Shown piece by piece: positions 35,840-44,197 of a stretch of 64,000 bases of DNA. The stretch's first letter is position 1. Each line of letters opens with the position of its first letter. A program made the position numbers and the translations under genes. The notes beneath the pieces are model-generated. The model saw nothing but the letters and a program-made list of their open reading frames with translations. It made no database searches and had not been told where the DNA came from. The DNA is from Bacillus sp. SA1-12 (GTDB lineage: Bacteria; Bacillota; Bacilli; Bacillales; Bacillaceae): the NCBI RefSeq assembly GCF_000981385.1, contig NZ_LATZ01000131.1, positions 186,001 to 250,000 of the forward strand, in the 5' to 3' direction.

Positions 35840-38488
35840 TTAAACCTCTATCACCATTTCAGGGCTTTCTAAATGTTGATCATCTAAGCCCTCTGTTTCT
35901 GCCAGCTTGAACTGATGCTTTTTAGCAATTTTTTGAATATAGTAGATATCATCCATCGTGATTCTCCCACCTATCCCATAACTCTTCTTGTCATTCTCCA
36001 GAGCTAATAGCATCGTTTCTGACAAACAGGCTAAATTAATGCCTGGTCTATAGCCCAAATTCTGTCCAAACGAGATTGGTTCAGGGTATTGGACAAGCCC
36101 GCCTTCGATGACCAGCACATCCTTCCTAAGCTCTTTCACCAATGAACCAACATTGGCAGGACGCGATACATCACAAATTATTGCTCCATATTTGATCTTA
36201 TCAACAGGGATAATTTCCTCCATTGAACTTGTTGCCGTGATCATCATATCCAGACTATGAATCACATCGTTAATTTCCACACTATATTGGATTGGTGACT
36301 GAAGCTGTAAAAGTCGGTACATCGCTTCAATTTCATCTATCACATTTAGTGAATCAATTTCATCAGGTCTATACATTTTGTGTACAAGCCTTTCAATTGT
36401 GGCCGATTGATACATTGGATAGTGTTTTTGGATCAAGGTAAGCTTTGCTAATACTTCCTTACGAATGCCTTCCTCCTCTTCATTTATGCATAACGCATGA
36501 ACGTAGATAAGATTCGCTAGCTTTCTAAGTCTTTCGATGTTTTTAGCGGGATTGCTGTTTCTGCCGATAAGGGTAATATTTGACGTTTTTTGTGCTAAAA
36601 TCATCGCGCATTTTTGCCCGATCGATCCATTCGCACCTAAAATTCCGATTTGTGCCTTATGGATGTCATGCCCTTTTTTCATAGCAGCATCAACTAAGGC
36701 TTCTACCGCAGTAATGATCGTTAAGGTATTTCCAGTTGTTAATGGAATATCCTGATCACGAAGATCATAGCCGCCCCGGGTAACAATTGATGTATATGCA
36801 CCTAAACCGACAACATCTGCTCCGAGCTCCTTGGCTATTTTTACTGCCTTCTTGATGGCGTCTACTACTTGACTGCGCGGTCTTTCTAAAATTTGCTTTC
36901 CTCCATATGTGATTCCGATCAGCCACCCCTCTGCATATCCGCCGGCAGGTGTTCGTACTGAAGGCATATGACATAAGACTCCAGCGCCAGAATAATCAGC
37001 TTGCCATTCGAGAATTTTATTAAGTTCATCAAGAGAAAACCTTTCAAACGATGGTGTATTTATGACTAGATCTTGTGGTGAAGGATAGTGACATATGAAG
37101 GCAAAAGAAGTCTTAGGCTTTTCATTCACATCTAATAGAGATGAAATGATCGGTGAATGACAATGACGGTAATCTTTGATGAGCTCAGGTCTTCGATAAT
37201 TTCCTGTCGTATAGCGATATAGATAATAAAAATCTCTTTTGTATAAAATTTCACATAACACATTAAACGCCTCAATAAAGCGGTCAATTTCTTTTTGATC
37301 AATAATTAATGGCGGTTGGATTCGAATCGTAAGAGAATCATTTAGGAATGGCATGACTCTAAACTTATGTACATTTAACAAATAGCCGCTGATTAAAAAG
37401 CCCATACCTCCAGCACCCGTCATATTCGCAACCTCAAAAGAATCACTTGCATCAATTTCTTCGAATTCTACCGCAAGCATTAACCCTTTACCACGCACTT
37501 CACGGATAACACCAGGCCATTTCTCATTGATTTCTTCTAATCTGGACTTGAAATAAGAACCCTTTTCGTTTATTTCACTAAATATTCCGTCATTTCTTTG
37601 TAAATAATGAATAAACGATAAACTCACACTAGAAGTAAAGTTATTATTGGCAAAGGTTGAGCTATGGTTCAAGCCAAAATCATCTGTCCATATTGCGGAG
37701 CGACTAATGCAAACCGATATTGGAACCATACCTCCCCCTAATGCTTTCGATAAGACAACCATATCAGGGAGTAAATTTTGTTCAATCGTCACCGCCCAGT
37801 TTCCAAGTCTCCCAAGGCCCGTTTGTATTTCATCGATAATGACTAATACATCATATTGTCTGCATAATTCAATTGCTTTTGAAAGGTATTGTTCATTTGG
37901 GATTCTTACCCCGCCTTCTCCCTGTACCGGCTCTACAATAAAGGCAGCAATTTCTCCGCTGTATTGCTCCAGAGCTTCCTGAAGAGCAGATAGATCATTA
38001 AAGTTGATCTTTAAAAACACATCTTGCTGAATAAAAAACGGTTTTTGATAAGTTGATTGTCCGGTTGCTGATAAGGCCCCTAATGTTTTCCCATGAAACC
38101 CTTTATGACAGGACAATATTTTTTCTTTCTTTGTTTTTGCACGTGCCAGCTTGATCGCTGCTTCAATCGCTTCAGCTCCGCTTTGGCCAAACGTACAAAT
38201 ATTTAAATCACCAGGAAATAAGTTAGTTAGTTGAATAGCTAACTCTCCTGTTACGACAGGTGCAGACGGCTGGCAAAAGCTTGGTGTATTATTTTCCCTA
38301 AATTTAACTATGTTCTGCCAAATACCCTCATGATTATAGCCTAACGGAAGAGCACCATATTGTGCAATAAAATCTGTATATTTTAGTCCCTCCTTATCAT
38401 ATAAGTAGCAGCCTTCCCCTCTTATAAATACTTTATTCATATGAAATAAGTGCATAATTTTACTTACAGAGGGATTTAAATATTCCAT
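35840..38488 (-). CDS. Class-III aminotransferase fused to AAR-type acyl-thioester reductase
   Basis: An 882-residue two-enzyme fusion. Residues 1-415 are a class-III PLP aminotransferase: GQSGAEAIEAAIKLAR at 101-116, HKGFHGKTLGALSATG, Asp219 in VIIDEIQTGLGR, and the PLP lysine Lys248 in LSKALGGGMVP. Residues about 460-870 resemble cyanobacterial acyl-ACP reductase (AAR): GLGAYTSIVTRGG, LTTGNTLT at 583-590, a Rossmann loop LGANGSIG at 617-624, and ACLSETMLLALE, in which Cys821 matches the acyl-accepting cysteine of AAR (Cys294 in S. elongatus, from memory). A plausible joint reaction is reduction of an acyl thioester to an aldehyde and its transamination to an amine. Start after AAAGGAG. First gene of a four-gene operon. 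Confidence 0.85.
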   Translation of the reverse strand: MEYLNPSVSKIMHLFHMNKVFIRGEGCYLYDKEGLKYTDFIAQYGALPLGYNHEGIWQNIVKFRENNTPSFCQPSAPVVTGELAIQLTNLFPGDLNICTFGQSGAEAIEAAIKLARAKTKKEKILSCHKGFHGKTLGALSATGQSTYQKPFFIQQDVFLKINFNDLSALQEALEQYSGEIAAFIVEPVQGEGGVRIPNEQYLSKAIELCRQYDVLVIIDEIQTGLGRLGNWAVTIEQNLLPDMVVLSKALGGGMVPISVCISRSAIWTDDFGLNHSSTFANNNFTSSVSLSFIHYLQRNDGIFSEINEKGSYFKSRLEEINEKWPGVIREVRGKGLMLAVEFEEIDASDSFEVANMTGAGGMGFLISGYLLNVHKFRVMPFLNDSLTIRIQPPLIIDQKEIDRFIEAFNVLCEILYKRDFYYLYRYTTGNYRRPELIKDYRHCHSPIISSLLDVNEKPKTSFAFICHYPSPQDLVINTPSFERFSLDELNKILEWQADYSGAGVLCHMPSVRTPAGGYAEGWLIGITYGGKQILERPRSQVVDAIKKAVKIAKELGADVVGLGAYTSIVTRGGYDLRDQDIPLTTGNTLTIITAVEALVDAAMKKGHDIHKAQIGILGANGSIGQKCAMILAQKTSNITLIGRNSNPAKNIERLRKLANLIYVHALCINEEEEGIRKEVLAKLTLIQKHYPMYQSATIERLVHKMYRPDEIDSLNVIDEIEAMYRLLQLQSPIQYSVEINDVIHSLDMMITATSSMEEIIPVDKIKYGAIICDVSRPANVGSLVKELRKDVLVIEGGLVQYPEPISFGQNLGYRPGINLACLSETMLLALENDKKSYGIGGRITMDDIYYIQKIAKKHQFKLAETEGLDDQHLESPEMVIEV

Positions 38489-38893
38489 AATAACACTCCT
38501 TTCTAAATAGAATATGTTTGTAAATTATTCCTTTCATTACCAATTACATACCCATTCTACTTAGATTATGGAGGATTGTATTGTGCGAATCGCCCTATTT
38601 TTTCCAAAAATTATCCTACCGAGAGAATTGACCTACGACATTTTTACCTAAATCTTTCCATTCCACTTTTGATAACTAGCCAGCTATATCAAGTGATTTC
38701 GGGCTTTCCTCTTTTTGAAAAAGAAAGGGCTTTCTTTTTGAAAGGAGGGAAAACAGAATATAGGAAATTTTACCTGAGTGAGAACAAAAGCTTTGGTCTC
38801 ACGTTATTTCATGTCGTGACACGACTTTTTGGTTAGAGTGTTACATCGATTCTCTTCTTTGTGGAATCCGCCTTAATCAGCACAGACACAAAT
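38489..38893. other. Promoter region of the fusion operon, no gene seen
   Basis: Between the fusion operon and the hemY-type gene. An AT-rich leader lies next to the operon start. A short frame at 38576-38836 has no ribosome site or family match, and I treat it as chance. Confidence 0.5.
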
Positions 38894-38943
38894 AAGCCGC
38901 CCATGAGTAAAAGGTGTTTGTACCCTTCTATTCATGAGCGGCT
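38894..38943. repeat. Inverted repeat AGCCGCCCATGAGT/ATTCATGAGCGGCT
   Basis: A 14-base inverted repeat with two mismatches around a 22-base centre, overlapping the stop of the oxidase gene. Its ends match those of the hairpin at 18116-18164. It may serve as the terminator. Confidence 0.65.
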
Positions 38944-40381
38944 AGGCACTTGAGCTGGATGCCGTGTACTTATTACATCTCACCAGTTTAAATTTTTTAA
39001 AAAACGTGATAATCTTTTCCGCGGTGCTTCGCCCGTTTTCAATACAATCCGGAATCCCAACACCATAATAGGAGCATCCTGCAACAAAGATTCCTGGATA
39101 TTTTTCGAAAAGCTTGCCCTCAATCGCTTCAACAGTATGGGGATGTGTCATCCGGTAATTTGGCATACTTTCCAACCAGTTGGTTACTTCGCTTGCAACC
39201 GGCTCAGCTGAAATGCCAAGGCTTTGTTGGATATCAGTCCGTGCCACTTGAAGAAGTTCTTCCTTGCTCATGTTTTCTAAGCTCGGAAAACGAGAATGAC
39301 TGCTTTTATAAAATAGCCTTACTAACAGGTTTCCGTTAGATGACGTATGCTCCCATTTTCTGCTTGTCCAAGTGCAGGCATTGCATGATAAGTCATGATT
39401 GCTTGCAGAAATAAACCCGGTTCCCTCTTCTGGAAGGAGGTGGTCTGGGACGTCAAAACCGACATACACACTGATTAGCGAACTGTTTTTCAGTTCAGCA
39501 AAATCATTTTTGAGATCCCTGTCATTAATTAATTTTTCTGCAGCTGTATGTGGAACACTAAGCACTACATAATCAGCCTCTATTGAATCATGATTTATAA
39601 AGGAGATACGATATCGATCTTCTGTTTTTTCTATCGCTGTTGCTTCTAGATTTTTTAAAACTTCAACATCATCCAATGTTTTTTCATATGCATCAATCAG
39701 CGTCCCTAAGCCATTTCTAAAGGAAAGGAACTTTCTCTCTCCATTGCTTTGAAACTTTTCCTTATTTACTTCAAAGCCTTTTATGATGCTGCCATACGTT
39801 TCCTTATAATCAAACACATATGGTAATGTTGACGCAATCGTTAAATCCATTAAATCGCCAGAATACACACCAGAAAGCACAGGTGCAATTTGCTTCTCAA
39901 CTAGTTCTTTCCCAAGAAAAAATTCAAGAAATTCCCCAATGGAATCATTTTTCGTAAATCTTTTATTCCTTGTATAAAAATCTTTTAATGCCTCTGCTTT
40001 TCCTTCAGCCGAAACAAGTGTTGACTTCGCTAATGACTCAATACTTGCCGGAATTCCGAACACTGAATCTGGCGGAATCGGCTTTAACTGGTCGTCAGAG
40101 TAAATAAATGAGCGCCCTGTTGCATTATAAACAACCTCTGTTTGCAGCCCTAAATCTTCAATAAAGGACATCGTATTCGCCTTGCGCGAAACAATGGAAT
40201 CTGCACCTGTTTCCATAACAAATCCATGTTTTTTTATTGTGCGGATCTTTCCCCCAAGTTCTGAAGATCCCTCTGCAAGAACAAGCCTTACATCCGATTG
40301 CGTGCTTTTTTTCCACTTATTCAATTCATATATGGCAGATAGACCAGTAATGCCGCCGCCAATAACGAGAACGGTTTTCAC
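38942..40381 (-). CDS. hemY: Protoporphyrinogen/coproporphyrinogen III oxidase (HemY/CgoX type)
   Basis: A 479-residue FAD enzyme, slightly longer than B. subtilis HemY (470). The N-terminal FAD loop is VIGGGITGLSAIYEL, followed by the GGKIRTI and FVMETGADS segments of the oxidase family. The C-terminal GIPDCIENGRSTAEKII is the second FAD site. In Firmicutes it oxidises coproporphyrinogen III in haem synthesis. Start GTG at 40381 after GAGGTG. It stands alone, not in a hemEHY operon, so it may be a second copy. The last 15 residues (VRCNKYTASSSSA) look added. Confidence 0.92.
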   Translation of the reverse strand: MKTVLVIGGGITGLSAIYELNKWKKSTQSDVRLVLAEGSSELGGKIRTIKKHGFVMETGADSIVSRKANTMSFIEDLGLQTEVVYNATGRSFIYSDDQLKPIPPDSVFGIPASIESLAKSTLVSAEGKAEALKDFYTRNKRFTKNDSIGEFLEFFLGKELVEKQIAPVLSGVYSGDLMDLTIASTLPYVFDYKETYGSIIKGFEVNKEKFQSNGERKFLSFRNGLGTLIDAYEKTLDDVEVLKNLEATAIEKTEDRYRISFINHDSIEADYVVLSVPHTAAEKLINDRDLKNDFAELKNSSLISVYVGFDVPDHLLPEEGTGFISASNHDLSCNACTWTSRKWEHTSSNGNLLVRLFYKSSHSRFPSLENMSKEELLQVARTDIQQSLGISAEPVASEVTNWLESMPNYRMTHPHTVEAIEGKLFEKYPGIFVAGCSYYGVGIPDCIENGRSTAEKIITFFKKFKLVRCNKYTASSSSA

Positions 40382-40504
40382 TTTTTTTCACACCTCTATT
40401 TAAGGTCTATATTACTTATTTTTAGTTTACAATACTTTCTGGGTGGTATTAAACAAACGTTTATTTAACTTTTTATTTACAAACCTCTTTTCTTAGAGAG
40501 GGCA

Positions 40505-40620
40505 ATTGGAGCTGGTTGCATTAATCGAGAGCTGCGGGTCAGGTGAAACCCTACAGGCGTTTACGCTAAAGAGTCCCTCCCGACTCGCGGAAGGAGAGCT
40601 TTTCTCTCTTCAATCAACCA
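40505..40620. repeat. Degenerate TTGATTGGAGCG-type dispersed element, copy at 40.5 kb
   Basis: Blocks ATTGGAGCTG, GCGGGTCAGGTGAAACCC, CAGGCGTTTACGCTAAAGAG, CTCGCGGAAGGAGAGC and TTCAATCAACCA appear in the expected order. The element is mostly palindromic and fills most of 40382-40670. Confidence 0.7.
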
Positions 40621-40670
40621 CTCCGCATTACTTGGTAAATACAAAAATTTAAGAAAACTGCCTCACGAAA

Positions 40671-41279
40671 CTACCTTATCAATCGGTAGATTAAAAATCT
40701 CTCGTTTGGATTATGTTCATATTGTCCGGGCAGCTTGATCTCCTGTTTTAATTCAAAAGCGGGATGATTTTCTAAATAATGAATATAATCAGCTGCTACA
40801 TAATATAAAATTAGTTCTATATCCCGTTCTGACTGCTCGGCAGAAAGCAAAATATTATTTATAACCCTTATGAAAATTTGAACTGAAAAGGGATTAAAAA
40901 AGTAAAATCGATTATCAAGAGGGAGTATTTGATATTCTTCGGCAAGACAACAGTAAAAATGAATATTGCCATTACTCTTTTTTGTTTTTTTTACATACTG
41001 ATATAGATTTTTTAGTGCCTCTTGATAGAAGATCTCGTTCATCTCTATTCCTACAACCGTAGCATTAAACAGATAATGGATAAAAAAGTTTAATCTTCCC
41101 TTCCCGCATCCGAAATCAATTATACGATCACTGCTCTTCAATTCATAGTGATCAAATAAATATTGTAAAGCAGCATATGGTGTCGGCTCATATCGGTGAT
41201 AATGATGGGATTGGTTAAAGCCCATTTGATCTCCTCTTGTTTTAATGCCAAGTAACTTATCAAAAAACAGTTCCTTCAT
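40671..41279 (-). CDS. Class-I SAM-dependent methyltransferase
   Basis: A 202-residue Rossmann methyltransferase. Motif I is IIDFGCGKGRLNFF (about 54-67), with the acidic residue of motif II in VVGIEMNEIFY. A later YFFNPFSVQIF resembles the NPF/NPP-type motif seen in amino-group methylases and in small-molecule methylases. No nucleic-acid-binding extension. GGGAGC precedes the ATG. It is single, between the haem-oxidase gene and a YpiB-like gene. The substrate is unknown. Confidence 0.82.
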   Translation of the reverse strand: MKELFFDKLLGIKTRGDQMGFNQSHHYHRYEPTPYAALQYLFDHYELKSSDRIIDFGCGKGRLNFFIHYLFNATVVGIEMNEIFYQEALKNLYQYVKKTKKSNGNIHFYCCLAEEYQILPLDNRFYFFNPFSVQIFIRVINNILLSAEQSERDIELILYYVAADYIHYLENHPAFELKQEIKLPGQYEHNPNERFLIYRLIR

Positions 41280-41475
41280 TCAACGTGCTCCCTATGGTTG
41301 TTTTTTTCCCTTTTATTACCTCTTCTGACGCCCTAATCAAGATAAGTGGCAAAATCAACAGGGAGTCGGAATATGGCCAAAATGAAAAAAGCCAGTAATG
41401 TTCATTCCTTACAACAGCTCCGCGAACATGGTATGATAGGTAGTAAGATTGATAGCTGAGATAAGGTGGGATTTA

Positions 41476-42000
41476 ATGAATTGGGTATCCTCCGTAAAAA
41501 AAAGTGATTTTCTCAAATGGTTTTTAACTCATCATCAACTAAAAAATCCAGAATCTCGAAGGCTGCTTGAATATATAGTAAAAAATCACCACATCATTGG
41601 AAATCTTTCCTTTACAGATGCCATTCATCCAAAAGAGAGAACCATTATTATTTCAAGCATTCACTCAGATGAACCCGGCTTTCTTTATTATCACAACAAC
41701 TTGAAAACCGAAGATGTTTCAAGGGCGATTGGTTCTTTGATGAATCATCCTGCAGATAAAATCTATCTTATCCTTCATTTCTTTGGAAAACAATCTAATT
41801 ACAAGTATACACAATTAATTGAACCATCTAGATTACAATCCATCAAACAATATGAACAATCTGAGAAAGATGCAAAGGCAGCTAATTTCCTCGTTGAAAT
41901 TTCCTTGCTGAAAAGTCAGATTAATAAGGCGCTTGATGATCGAAATGAAGAGCTTTTTAAAGAATTGGCCAATCGCTTAAAAGAGCTTCAAAATACGTAA
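41476..42000 (+). CDS. YpiB-like (UPF0302/IDEAL) protein
   Basis: A 174-residue protein. The frame is open from 41449, but ATG 41476 has AAGGTGGG before it and begins MNWVSSVKKSDFLKWFL, as in YpiB. The middle carries the UPF0302 pattern of short strands and helices (HSDEPGFLYYHNN, IYLILHFFGK). The C-terminus INKALDDRNEELFKELANRL is an IDEAL domain, a short intrinsically flexible regulatory segment. B. subtilis YpiB is part of a small conserved operon; this copy is alone and diverged. Function not established. Confidence 0.8.
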   Translation: MNWVSSVKKSDFLKWFLTHHQLKNPESRRLLEYIVKNHHIIGNLSFTDAIHPKERTIIISSIHSDEPGFLYYHNNLKTEDVSRAIGSLMNHPADKIYLILHFFGKQSNYKYTQLIEPSRLQSIKQYEQSEKDAKAANFLVEISLLKSQINKALDDRNEELFKELANRLKELQNT

Positions 42001-42005
42001 ATTGC

Positions 42006-42052
42006 AAAGGCTGTCTCAAAGTGGATTTGTCCTTATCGAGACAGCCTCTTCT
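42006..42052 (+). terminator. YpiB-like gene terminator (GAGACAGCCT type)
   Basis: Perfect 10-bp stem AGGCTGTCTC/GAGACAGCCT with a 20-base loop and T-rich end. Confidence 0.85.
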
Positions 42053-42484
42053 ATGCTATTTCTATAAATGCACGTATACTTCTGCAAAAGCAATTTCTTG
42101 ATTCAATCGGTCCTCAGATCATGGTCTGATTATGAAGCCATGTCAGATGTTATATTTAGGGAAAAAGAAAAACATATTATTTAAATTGCCAACTATGGAA
42201 AGATGATAACAGAATGGCAGTCCATTGCACTGGGCATTCTTCAAGTCATAAAAAGCAAATTGAATCCATCTATGACTATGTGATAAAAAAGATTTAACAT
42301 AAAAAAGGCTTACCTTATGTAACTGGGGCTGAAGTAAGTCTGAGGGATTGATATGAGATTGGGAAGGAATTAACCATAGGGTCTTAAGCAGTGAAATAAA
42401 CTCCTTGTTTCCTTTCTGCTCTTAACACAATAGTTTAAGAAAAAATAAGTGCATGATTTTCCTATTTCATGCACCAAATCTATT
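42053..42484. other. Gap with possible decayed coding remnant
   Basis: No complete gene. Around 42210-42298 one plus-strand frame reads MAVHCTGHSSSHKKQIES before a stop, and an adjacent frame reads NYGKMITEWQS, which looks like a fragment of a former gene broken by frame changes. I cannot assign a family. Confidence 0.35.
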
Positions 42485-44071
42485 TCAATGAATCGAACCG
42501 AGTTGCTTGATTTTTATATTTTTAAACATCGCTCGGCCGCCTTCCGTATAAAGGGTAATTCCTTTATCTTCTTTTTTAGGGAATATTAAATTTGAATGAG
42601 CGACTTTTCCGTCGTTAACAAAAACCTCGATACTGGTTTTATCAACTAAAATGGTTAAGTGGGCTTGCCTCTTGCTGCTATCAAATGGCGCTGTGCTTTT
42701 AACTAATTGATTCCTTTTATCAGGATGGCTTGTAAACGCTCGATTCACATAAGAGTTTTGTTCTTCTGCAAAAATACCGACGTCAACATGCCGCTGGCGA
42801 TCATTTGATTCTCTAAGTCTTATACCAACATTTTTGAGATCTTTCCAAGTGATATCTGTTTCTAATTGATAGACCTCACCTGTAACATCAAGGGTTTCCT
42901 CCCCATCAACTTCTATTTGATCATAAGAAAATATCGATGTGATTAAGTTATTTAATTCTTTCATTGGTTGGGAGCGTAAATAATATTCATTCTCTCCAGC
43001 ATGCATCAATTCAATTTGCCGAACAACCGAATCCATGCCGTTAAATCCTTCTTTTAAGGTTGGCGTATTATGGGCATAATCCCAATTATTCATCCATGCC
43101 AAGGCATAGCGCTGGTTGTATGGATCCTTAGCCGTTCCATCCTCAAACGTAACACCGCCATACCAATCAAATCCATAATCTACCCATTTCGGTTTATTGT
43201 TGTCAGGAAAAAAAGCCTTCCCATCAAACATTCCTGTCCAATAGGCATACGTGTTTGGTTTTCCTTGCGATTTTCCATTCGCACTGACACCCAGCACCCA
43301 TTTTAATGTCCCGTTGTTCGCTCGCATTAAAAAAAGGTCTGGGCACTCTACAAGCCCAATATCTTTTGTCATGAATCCACTCAGATAATGCCACTCTTTT
43401 AAGTTATGAGACTCATAAAACCCTATTTTATTCCCTTCCGCCATAACCATAATCCATTTTTGGTGCCTATCATCCCAAATGATTTTCGGATCTCTAAAAT
43501 CCTTCGAACCTGGATTTTCCATAATCGGTTCATCGCGAAAGGAAGTGAACGTTTTTCCAAAATCCTTACTATACCATAAAAATTGCTCCTGTTTACGGCC
43601 ATCCTTGGAAGGCTGCGTGACAATGGCGATAAGTGTGTTTTTTCCAAAGCCTGCCGTATTTTCTTTATCAAGTACAACTGACCCTGACCATGGATCCCCA
43701 TTTTCATTTGTATATTTCGGAATAGCGATCCCTTCATCCTTCCAATGCACCAAATCCTCTGAAGTTGCATGACGCCATTCTGTACCATTGCCATTTGGGT
43801 AATCACGATTATAGAGATAATAGTAATGATACTTTCCATTTAAATAAATGGGCCTTTGAGGATCATTTTTCCACTTATCAGGTGTCGTGAAATGGTAATT
43901 GGCTCGATATGATGGTTCAACTTGCTCTTTAGGATTATTTATAGGATGTTTAACAGGTGCTTCTCTTAAGTGAAGAGCTGGATATGTCATTAACCCCGTA
44001 AGAATGATTAAGAAGCCAATGATGACATAACACAGATAGTATCCCTTCCTTTTCATTCTTTTTTTATCCAA
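42485..44071 (-). CDS. levB: Endo-levanase, GH32 (LevB-like)
   Basis: A 528-residue glycoside hydrolase with an N-terminal membrane anchor or signal helix (about 10-32). The GH32 triad is visible: nucleophile Asp70 in WKNDPQ, Asp194 in FRDPKI, and acid/base Glu242 in ECPDLF. A C-terminal beta-sandwich follows from about 390 (LTILVDKTSIEVFVNDG). It is nearest in length and position to B. subtilis LevB (516), which cuts levan to levanbiose and also follows sacB. Start is TTG 44071 with GGTGAG 5 bases before it. It lies 126 bases after levansucrase, separated by a hairpin. Confidence 0.9.
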   Translation of the reverse strand: MDKKRMKRKGYYLCYVIIGFLIILTGLMTYPALHLREAPVKHPINNPKEQVEPSYRANYHFTTPDKWKNDPQRPIYLNGKYHYYYLYNRDYPNGNGTEWRHATSEDLVHWKDEGIAIPKYTNENGDPWSGSVVLDKENTAGFGKNTLIAIVTQPSKDGRKQEQFLWYSKDFGKTFTSFRDEPIMENPGSKDFRDPKIIWDDRHQKWIMVMAEGNKIGFYESHNLKEWHYLSGFMTKDIGLVECPDLFLMRANNGTLKWVLGVSANGKSQGKPNTYAYWTGMFDGKAFFPDNNKPKWVDYGFDWYGGVTFEDGTAKDPYNQRYALAWMNNWDYAHNTPTLKEGFNGMDSVVRQIELMHAGENEYYLRSQPMKELNNLITSIFSYDQIEVDGEETLDVTGEVYQLETDITWKDLKNVGIRLRESNDRQRHVDVGIFAEEQNSYVNRAFTSHPDKRNQLVKSTAPFDSSKRQAHLTILVDKTSIEVFVNDGKVAHSNLIFPKKEDKGITLYTEGGRAMFKNIKIKQLGSIH

Positions 44072-44107
44072 GGTAACTCACCACGCTTTTCAAATTCTTT
44101 CTAATAT

Positions 44108-44151
44108 AAAAGAAAAAATGTCAATTAAATAACCGACATTTTTTCTTTTGC
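44108..44151 (-). terminator. Hairpin between sacB and levB
   Basis: Stem AGAAAAAATGTC/GACATTTTTTCT with T-runs on both strands. It probably lets only part of sacB transcription reach levB. Confidence 0.75.
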
Positions 44152-44197
44152 ATGCTCAAAGGATCAAAGATCCCTTTTTGAGATATCAAGTAGTAAA

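Noticed and set aside
38576..38836. An 86-codon plus-strand gene before the fusion operon
   Set aside because: No ribosome site, no family match and a biased composition from AT-rich promoter DNA.
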